Origin: Prosthecobacter sp.
GTDB taxonomy: Bacteria > Verrucomicrobiota > Verrucomicrobiia > Verrucomicrobiales > Verrucomicrobiaceae
Length of the DNA: 7,829 nucleotides
Assembly: GCA_020216965.1 (NCBI GenBank)
Contig: JAIWOJ010000080.1
Location: 1-7,829, forward strand
Direction: 5' to 3'
In this document: piece after piece, positions 1 through 4,036 of the stretch
How positions within the stretch are numbered: the stretch's first letter is position 1
Layout: each line of letters begins with the position of its first letter
The notes under the pieces: model-generated
Told to the model about the DNA's origin: nothing
Databases searched by the model: none
What the model saw: the letters and a program-made list of their open reading frames with translations, nothing else
Translations under genes and position numbers: made by a program

Positions 1-126
1 TTTGAGCGGGTGCCGGAGGGGCTAGCAGAAGCGGTGCGCGGGATTCAGGACGAGGAGCACTTGCGTCGTCTGCATCGGGCCGCGATCCGCTGCGCTAGTT
101 TGGAGGATTTTGCGGCTGAGCTATGA
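1..126 (+). CDS. 3' end of an unidentified protein gene (partial)
   Basis: The first forward frame is open from the window edge to a TGA at 124-126, giving 41 residues of a C-terminus. The start lies outside the window. The tail is charged and helical, with repeated Arg/Glu/Leu and a stretch reading HRAAIRCASLEDFAAEL at the end. It vaguely resembles the tails of Rpn/PD-(D/E)XK-type hypothetical proteins that are common in these genomes, but this is an impression and not a domain call. GC-rich codon use and the clean stop support a real coding end. No terminator-like hairpin directly follows it. The function cannot be stated. Confidence 0.5.
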   Translation, partial: FERVPEGLAEAVRGIQDEEHLRRLHRAAIRCASLEDFAAEL

Positions 127-291
127 ATCGGCTACGCGCCAAGCATGATGGATAGTCTTCACATCATGTGGAGGCGGATTTAACCCGGATTTCTGAATGA
201 CACGGAGCAGGGATGCGCGTGTTAGGGGCCTATTCGTCGTGCAAGATGAATCCGCTAGCGGAGGCTCAGGTTATGAATTTGGGGTTATTCT

Positions 292-374
292 TCTCAAAGT
301 TGAGATTTTTTGCCCATTTAGTTAAGTTATATTAACTAAATGGGGATTTTAACCCCATTTTTATGCCATAAAAA
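292..374. repeat. Cluster of overlapping inverted repeats
   Basis: Four perfect inverted repeats follow each other. The first is TCTCAA/TTGAGA (292-297 and 300-305), followed by six T. The second is CCCATTTAGTTAA/TTAACTAAATGGG (313-325 and 332-344, 6-nt spacer). The third is AAATGGGG/CCCCATTT (338-345 and 353-360, 7-nt spacer). The fourth is TTTTTATG/CATAAAAA (358-365 and 367-374, 1-nt centre). The 3' arm of the second shares 338-344 with the 5' arm of the third, so in RNA the two hairpins exclude each other. They could be protein-binding sites, alternative RNA structures or both; the sequence alone does not decide. Confidence 0.6.
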
Positions 375-386
375 CTGACTTCATTC

Positions 387-415
387 TTGCGACTCAAGTT
401 TAACCCGGTTAAAAT
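387..415 (+). promoter_or_regulatory. Candidate sigma-70-type promoter of the RHH gene
   Basis: TTGCGA (387-392) and TAAAAT (410-415) are separated by exactly 17 bp and match the -35 and -10 consensus at 4 of 6 and 5 of 6 positions. Transcription would begin near 422, leaving about a 19-nt leader before the ATG at 441. A palindrome occupies the spacer. The call is a consensus match only; promoter rules in Verrucomicrobia are not well known. Confidence 0.4.
399..413. promoter_or_regulatory. Candidate operator, TTTAACCCGGTTAAA palindrome
   Basis: This is a perfect palindrome with 7-bp arms around a single C. It lies in the spacer and partly over the -10 element of the candidate promoter, 27 bp before the RHH start codon. 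The half-site recurs as TTTAACCC at 348-355 and, in the opposite orientation, within CCGGGTTTTAA at 427-436. RHH repressors usually bind such short symmetric or tandem sites and repress their own genes. Autoregulation by the adjacent protein is therefore the natural inference, but it is unproven. Confidence 0.4.
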
Positions 416-440
416 GCCATTGATTCCGGGTTTTAATTCA

Positions 441-686
441 ATGGCTCGCCCGTCCAATAGCTTCGATTCGGTCACCATGACCATCGCAGTCACTCCCCAG
501 ATCAAAATATATCTGGAGGATCTGACCGCTGATGGGATGTATGGGTGCAGCCCGTCGGAGGCAGCCCGTCTGCTTCTCGGCCAGGCGATCGAGCAGAAGA
601 TCAAGGAGGGGGTGCTGACCCGGAGGAAGTTCATGGTTCAAAATGGTGAGGTGAAAACCACCGAGCCGACAGCCCTATCCTCCTAG
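441..686 (+). CDS. Small ribbon-helix-helix family protein
   Basis: This 81-residue protein has the outline of a ribbon-helix-helix (CopG/Arc-like) DNA-binding protein. A beta strand at residues 10-17 (SVTMTIAV) would dimerise and enter the DNA groove. Helix A covers about 18-31, a turn with GCSPSE spans 35-40, and helix B about 38-55 (SEAARLLLGQAIEQKI). The C-terminal 25 residues are polar and probably flexible. The ATG at 441 is chosen because the fold begins just after it; the frame is also open upstream to ATG 414 and TTG 387, but those starts fall inside the putative promoter. No clear Shine-Dalgarno sequence is visible. The next gene starts 6 bp after the stop, so the two are probably cotranscribed. 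It could be an antitoxin-like autorepressor or a lone regulator. The fold call is by pattern, not search. Confidence 0.65.
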   Translation: MARPSNSFDSVTMTIAVTPQIKIYLEDLTADGMYGCSPSEAARLLLGQAIEQKIKEGVLTRRKFMVQNGEVKTTEPTALSS

Positions 687-692
687 CTCCTC

Positions 693-896
693 ATGCCTAC
701 GCAACTCGAACTTCAAAGCGATACCATGGTCTTCCATGTGACCATGACCCATGATTTTGATGATGCAGACCGCAGTTTGCGCGGCTCTTGGCGTTCTGAG
801 ACGAGGCTAGAAATGCTGGCCCATGAAATCGCGCGCTACACGCCGGAGTTGGCTCAGATGCTGATGCAGGCTGGGCTGAAAAAGATGGCTGCCTGA
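693..896 (+). CDS. Hypothetical small protein, partner of the RHH gene
   Basis: This is an unrecognised 67-residue protein. The N-terminal part (residues 11-24) is likely a beta strand followed by an acidic patch (FDDAD). Residues 33-65 look mostly helical and amphipathic, with four Met between 41 and 66. There is no signal peptide, membrane segment or recognised catalytic motif. It starts 6 bp after the RHH stop and ends 27 bp before a strong terminator, so it forms the distal half of a two-gene unit. An internal ATG at 726 is an alternative start and would give 56 residues. The arrangement recalls a toxin-antitoxin pair, but the protein resembles no classic toxin fold (RelE, MazF, PIN, HipA) that I can see. 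An orphan accessory or a co-regulator is equally possible. Confidence 0.55.
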   Translation: MPTQLELQSDTMVFHVTMTHDFDDADRSLRGSWRSETRLEMLAHEIARYTPELAQMLMQAGLKKMAA

Positions 897-923
897 GTTC
901 GGGTTCGATTTTAGCAAAAAAAT

Positions 924-954
924 AAGCGGGGGCGGCAAGCTGCTACCCCCGCTT
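924..954. terminator. Bidirectional rho-independent terminator
   Basis: A 9-bp perfect GC-rich stem, AAGCGGGGG (924-932) with CCCCCGCTT (946-954), encloses a 13-nt loop. Reading plus, the stem runs into TTTT (953-956). Reading minus, it is followed by TT, A and a run of seven T (from A at 916-922). It sits between convergent genes and can end both the RHH unit and the peroxiredoxin transcript. It looks stronger for the minus strand. Confidence 0.85.
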
Positions 955-969
955 TTCATTGGCAATGAA

Positions 970-1494
970 CTATTTCAGGCTGGCGAGCACGCGCTTGATA
1001 TCTGCGGCCTGCTGATCCGTCGATGCTTTGCGATCTTGCCAGACGACCTTGCCGTCTTTGATGAGAAAGCACTGGCGGGTGGCTAGGTTAAGCAGCCCTT
1101 TGACCATGCGGTCCACCTTAAAGGCATCCACGATCTTACCCTCAGGGTCGGCGATGAGGTCGTAGGGTAGGGTGAATTTGTTTTTGAAGCTTTTTTGAGC
1201 CTCTGGCTTGTCAAAGGAGACGCCAAGCACCTGCACGCCTTCCTTGGTGAGGTCTGCAAAAGCATCGCGCAGGGAGCAGGCTTGCTTGGTGCAGCCGGGG
1301 GTGTCTGCTTTGGGGTAGAAAAAGACGACGGTAGGTCCTTTTTTATAAACATCCGCAAAATTGACGGTGACTCCGTCCTGATTGATCCCTGAGACCTCGG
1401 GGGCGGGGTAATCGACTTTTTCGCCTTCGCCCGCGTGGGCATTGGCAAAAAGGCCGGCAAAAAAGGCGGTGAGTAGGCGCATGGTTTTTTTCAT
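970..1494 (-). CDS. Exported peroxiredoxin, BCP/PrxQ type
   Basis: This is a 174-residue AhpC/TSA-family peroxiredoxin that would reduce hydrogen peroxide and organic hydroperoxides using thiols. The signature PKADTPGCTKQACSLRD spans 61-77. It holds the peroxidatic Cys68 in the TPGCT motif and a likely resolving Cys73 five residues on, the spacing seen in alpha-type BCP/PrxQ enzymes. Arg140 fits the conserved active-site arginine; Cys142 beside it is additional. Residues 1-21 form a signal peptide (MKKTMRLLTAFFAGLFANAHA) with a likely cut after AHA, so the enzyme should act in the periplasm, whereas most BCPs are cytoplasmic. Met1 is preferred over Met5 because it supplies the basic n-region. 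No Shine-Dalgarno is evident. The gene is transcribed alone, divergent from the DUF1080 gene, and ends at a strong terminator. Confidence 0.9.
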   Translation of the reverse strand: MKKTMRLLTAFFAGLFANAHAGEGEKVDYPAPEVSGINQDGVTVNFADVYKKGPTVVFFYPKADTPGCTKQACSLRDAFADLTKEGVQVLGVSFDKPEAQKSFKNKFTLPYDLIADPEGKIVDAFKVDRMVKGLLNLATRQCFLIKDGKVVWQDRKASTDQQAADIKRVLASLK

Positions 1495-1659
1495 GGGTAG
1501 AGGGGTGGGTGGATTTCAGCGGGGGTGCACGCAGGCACCGCACCTGAACGGCGGCAGACATTTCGTTCTGACAAAGCAGGTGGACGCAGAGAGTTGTGCT
1601 CAGAGGTGAACATTGGGTCGTTGAGGCACGTTTGAGAGTCTCCTACAATATCCTCCATC
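1495..1659. promoter_or_regulatory. Divergent intergenic region between peroxiredoxin and DUF1080 genes
   Basis: These 165 bp separate two genes transcribed away from each other and must hold both promoters. A good candidate exists only for the rightward gene: TTGAGG (1621-1626) and TACAAT (1644-1649) with a 17-bp spacer. No comparable pair was recognised for the leftward peroxiredoxin gene, and no OxyR- or PerR-like site was identified by eye. Confidence 0.4.
1621..1649 (+). promoter_or_regulatory. Candidate promoter of the DUF1080 gene, near-leaderless
   Basis: TTGAGG and TACAAT match the -35 and -10 consensus at 4 of 6 and 5 of 6 positions with the optimal 17-bp spacing. The predicted start of transcription, about 1656, is only about 4 nt before the ATG at 1660. 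The segment in front of the ATG (TCCTCCATC) has no ribosome-binding purine tract, which would agree with a leaderless message. The evidence is a consensus match only. Confidence 0.4.
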
Positions 1660-2262
1660 ATGAAAGCCACCCTCGTCGCCGCCCTTTTTGCCACCTCCCT
1701 GCTCCATGCGGATGACTGGCAGCCAGAGCCTGGTTTTAAGAGCCTGTTCAATGGCAAAGACCTCACGGGCTGGTGTTTTCGGGAAAAGACGAAAAAGGAG
1801 AATCCCAACCCTGGCATGATCCTAGAAAAGCATGACGGCAAGACGGAGGCTGCCGATGCCGGGCGCTACCTCGTCAAAGACGGTGTCATCGCGGTCACTT
1901 TCCCTTCGGAAATGGACAAGCTGACGGGTCAAATTTACACCGTGGAGGAATTTCCCAGGAACTTCATCCTCAAGCTAGAATTTCGGGCGAGCGTGAATGC
2001 AGATAGCGGCATTTTTATCCGCAAACCCCAGCTTCAGTGCCGCGATTACCTGGTGGCCGGCCCCTACAAGGAACTGAAGAGCTACAAGGCCCAAGAATGG
2101 AACCAAATCGAAGTGACCGTGAAAGACGGCATCGCCCACTGCACCTGCAATGGCGAGGTGCTGGAGGCCGCGCTGGCGCTACCCGCCACAGGCCCGATCG
2201 GCCTGGAAGGAGACCGGGGCGTGATGGAGTATCGCCACATCCAAATCAAAGAGCTGGAATAG
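1660..2262 (+). CDS. Exported DUF1080 / 3-keto-disaccharide hydrolase family protein
   Basis: This 200-residue protein has a signal peptide (residues 1-17, MKATLVAALFATSLLHA, cut before DDW) and one DUF1080 domain (PF06439), a concanavalin/LamG-like beta-sandwich. Family landmarks are FKSLFNGKDLTGW (26-38), DSGIFIRKP (115-123), EWNQIEVTVKDG (146-157) and the closing block GPIGLEGDRG to IQIKEL (178-199). The family is now described as hydrolysing 3-keto-glycosides and 3-keto-disaccharides made by a separate sugar 3-dehydrogenase; the exact substrate here is unknown. It is a single-domain protein of normal length for the family. No dehydrogenase gene is adjacent. The gene stands alone: it diverges from the peroxiredoxin gene and converges on the aldehyde dehydrogenase gene. 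Start choice is secure because of the signal peptide. It has four Cys (39, 127, 161, 163) in the mature part, possibly disulfide-forming after export. Confidence 0.85.
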   Translation: MKATLVAALFATSLLHADDWQPEPGFKSLFNGKDLTGWCFREKTKKENPNPGMILEKHDGKTEAADAGRYLVKDGVIAVTFPSEMDKLTGQIYTVEEFPRNFILKLEFRASVNADSGIFIRKPQLQCRDYLVAGPYKELKSYKAQEWNQIEVTVKDGIAHCTCNGEVLEAALALPATGPIGLEGDRGVMEYRHIQIKELE

Positions 2263-2266
2263 GAAT

Positions 2267-2309
2267 AAGCCCGGATGCCGCTGTTTCCAGGGAGGCGGTA
2301 TCCGGGCTT
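2267..2309 (-). terminator. Long hairpin between convergent genes, probable terminator
   Basis: A perfect 10-bp inverted repeat, AAGCCCGGAT (2267-2276) and ATCCGGGCTT (2300-2309), extends inward to a 14-bp stem with one G-U pair around a 15-nt loop. It begins 5 bp after the DUF1080 stop and lies 16 bp beyond the aldehyde dehydrogenase stop. Reading minus, the stem is followed by a modest U-rich tract (TTATTCC). Reading plus, it is followed by GGGAAG, so it is a weak classical terminator in that direction but may still protect the 3' end. Confidence 0.55.
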
Positions 2310-2325
2310 GGGAAGCGGGCGGCTT

Positions 2326-3915
2326 TTATAACGAATCGCGTGTGAGCTGGCTATCCACGAGGCGCATGGACTTGCCAAGGTTGGCGTTTTGCAAAGGCGC
2401 GGGCAGGCAGTCATCTGGGAAGCCCTGGTAGCAGACGGGGCGCACAAAGCGCAGAATGCTATCTGTGCCGATGCTGGTAAAGAAGCTATGGCTCGCAGCG
2501 GGGTAGGGGCCGCCGTGATGCATGGAGGGGCAGGGCTCGATGCCGGTGCCAAAGCCATTGAAGATGAGCCTGCCCGCCTTGCGCTCGAGCACGCGCACCA
2601 GGGGCGCGTACTCCCGCAGATCCTCCGGTGTGCCGTGAATGGCTGCGGTGAGCTGGCCTTCCAGGCTGCGGGCAAAGCGGAGCATGTCCTCCAGCGTCTC
2701 ACAGGAGGCTACGACGGAGCAGGGGCCGAAGACCTCGCGGCGCAGTTCCTCATTGGCCTCCAAAACATCGAGGGTCGTGGAAAAAACGCGGCAAGCAGCC
2801 TGGGTAGCTTGGTTATCGGGCTCTGCCTCCGATTGACCCGCCAGCTTCACGCCGCTGATGGTGCTCCAGACGGCAGTGCCAGCCTCATAGGTCTCACAAA
2901 TGCCGCGGTGAAGCATGGTCTGGGGAGTGAACTTGGCGGCATTTTCGGCGGCACTTTGCACAAAAGTCTCCAACTCCGCCCCCCGGATGCCGAGCACCAC
3001 TGCCGGATTGGTGCAAAATTGCCCCACGCCCATGGTCACAGAGCCGATGTAGGCTTCACCGATTTTTGCGGCACGCTCTTTGAGCGCCCCTGGCAGGAGG
3101 AAGACGGGATTGATCGAGCCCATTTCTGCATACACCGGGATCGGGTGCGGCCGGGCCGCGGCGATGTCCATCAGCGCACGCCCACCACGCAGGGAGCCAG
3201 TGAAGGCGACGGCCTGCGTCAGCGGGTGTTCTACGAGAGCGCGGCCAAGCTCGTGCCCACGACCCTGGAGGAGGGAAAAGGCGGCCTCTGGCAGGCCGCA
3301 CTTGCCCAGGGCGGTCATCACCGCGCGCCCAAGCATCTCACAGGTGCCGGGATGGGCAGGATGGCCCTTCACGACCACCGGGCAGCCTGCGGCGAGGGCA
3401 CAGACGGTATCTGTGCCCACGACACCGATGGCGAAGGGGAAATTGCTCGCGCCAAACACGACCACCGGCCCGATGGGCAGCAGCATCTTGCGGACGTCTG
3501 GCTTGGGCGCGGGCACGCGCTCTGGCTGCGCGCGGTCAATGCTAAGAGCCGCCCAAGAGCCTTCCCGGATCAGTGCGGCAAACATTTTGCACTGATTCAC
3601 CGCACGTCCCCGCTCGCCGATCAGGCGCGCCATGGGCAGGGCTGTTTCCGCATGGGCACGCTCCAGCAGGGCATCCCCAAGGCCCAGGATCTCCTCCGCA
3701 AGCGTCTCCAAAAACTGCGCGCGGGTCTCCACCGAAGCCAGGCGCAGGGAATCAAACGCACCGTCCGCTGCCTTGAGCGCCTCGTCCGCCTCCGCCAGGG
3801 TGGCTTCTGCGAAAAAAGGCTCCAGCCTCCTGCTGGTGGCGGGATTTTCCGCCTGGAAAGGGGAATGCGTCGAGGAGGCTTCGCGGCCTGCGATGAGGTG
3901 GTGTCCGGTAATCAT
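2326..3915 (-). CDS. Aldehyde dehydrogenase, alpha-ketoglutaric semialdehyde dehydrogenase type
   Basis: A 529-residue NAD(P)-dependent aldehyde dehydrogenase. Numbered from the ATG at 3915, it shows the cofactor and active-site Asn158 in FGASNFPF, the cofactor Lys183 in VVKGHPAHPGT, the nucleotide-binding FTGSLRGGRALMD (about 238-250), the general base Glu264 in EMGSINP, the catalytic Cys301 in GQFCTNP and EVFGP (394-398). GASNFPF, GHPAHPGT and GQFCTNP together with the length fit the group of 2,5-dioxovalerate (alpha-ketoglutaric semialdehyde) dehydrogenases, which give 2-oxoglutarate at the end of pentose, uronic/aldaric acid or hydroxyproline breakdown. It has no signal peptide and is cytosolic. 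The frame is open to a GTG at 3975, but that 20-residue Arg/Ser-rich extension is not family-like. No Shine-Dalgarno precedes 3915. No other gene of those pathways is adjacent, so the substrate is tentative; a related NADP-dependent fatty or aromatic aldehyde dehydrogenase is the alternative. Confidence 0.85.
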   Translation of the reverse strand: MITGHHLIAGREASSTHSPFQAENPATSRRLEPFFAEATLAEADEALKAADGAFDSLRLASVETRAQFLETLAEEILGLGDALLERAHAETALPMARLIGERGRAVNQCKMFAALIREGSWAALSIDRAQPERVPAPKPDVRKMLLPIGPVVVFGASNFPFAIGVVGTDTVCALAAGCPVVVKGHPAHPGTCEMLGRAVMTALGKCGLPEAAFSLLQGRGHELGRALVEHPLTQAVAFTGSLRGGRALMDIAAARPHPIPVYAEMGSINPVFLLPGALKERAAKIGEAYIGSVTMGVGQFCTNPAVVLGIRGAELETFVQSAAENAAKFTPQTMLHRGICETYEAGTAVWSTISGVKLAGQSEAEPDNQATQAACRVFSTTLDVLEANEELRREVFGPCSVVASCETLEDMLRFARSLEGQLTAAIHGTPEDLREYAPLVRVLERKAGRLIFNGFGTGIEPCPSMHHGGPYPAASHSFFTSIGTDSILRFVRPVCYQGFPDDCLPAPLQNANLGKSMRLVDSQLTRDSL

Positions 3916-4036
3916 GGCAAAAAGAAAGCGGCTAGAGGCGCGAGACCTAGCGCGAATGCGCCCAGAGTCCACCACGAACCCTGCGGCACCATTCTGATAG
4001 CTTTTTAGGCTGCATCAACGTTTCCAGGAGGTGACG
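3916..4036. promoter_or_regulatory. Divergent intergenic region between ALDH and PSC1-DUF1549 genes
   Basis: These 121 bp lie between two genes transcribed away from each other, so both promoters should be here or inside the gene starts. No convincing paired -35/-10 hexamers were found for either direction. The short AT-rich patch around 3989-4006 (TTCTGATAGCTTTTTAGG) is the only likely melting region. The right end carries a clear Shine-Dalgarno sequence for the plus-strand gene. Confidence 0.35.
4026..4031 (+). promoter_or_regulatory. Ribosome binding site AGGAGG deciding the start at 4037
   Basis: AGGAGG lies 5 nt before the ATG at 4037, an ideal distance. The frame is also open from a GTG at 4031, but that codon overlaps the AGGAGG itself, so the ATG two codons later is the start. 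This is the only textbook Shine-Dalgarno sequence among the gene starts in the window. Confidence 0.8.

Larger units (their letters stand above)
127..440. other. Gene-free stretch, AT-rich and palindrome-dense in its right half
   Basis: No convincing coding sequence lies here; a 10-codon ATG frame overlapping the preceding stop is negligible. Positions 175-206 carry a short degenerate CGGATTT-type repeat (175-181 and 186-192, then CACGGA at 201-206). From about 280 the sequence becomes clearly more AT-rich than its surroundings and contains five short palindromes between 292 and 413, followed by a promoter-like pair of hexamers. The right half probably serves as the regulatory region of the RHH gene at 441. 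Its composition may also mark the edge of an acquired segment. Confidence 0.6.

Noticed and set aside
292..311. Short hairpin plus T-run as a true terminator of the first gene
   Set aside because: A realistic RNA stem is only 5 bp and A/T-containing, and it lies more than 160 bp past the stop codon. It is kept only as part of the palindrome cluster.
387..440. Upstream TTG 387 or ATG 414 as the start of the RHH protein
   Set aside because: The 18 extra residues add nothing to the fold and would place the start codon within the candidate promoter and palindrome. ATG 441 directly precedes the RHH core.
3916..3975. GTG start at 3975 for the aldehyde dehydrogenase
   Set aside because: The 20-residue Arg/Ser-rich extension is unlike the family. 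MITGHHLIAG at 3915 matches the usual beginning of such enzymes.
2389..4008. A 539-codon open frame on the plus strand, antisense to the aldehyde dehydrogenase
   Set aside because: Its codons align in register with those of the dehydrogenase on the other strand, the usual origin of long shadow frames in GC-rich genes. Its translation is His/Gly/Ala-rich with no recognisable domain, while the minus strand encodes an intact enzyme with all catalytic residues.
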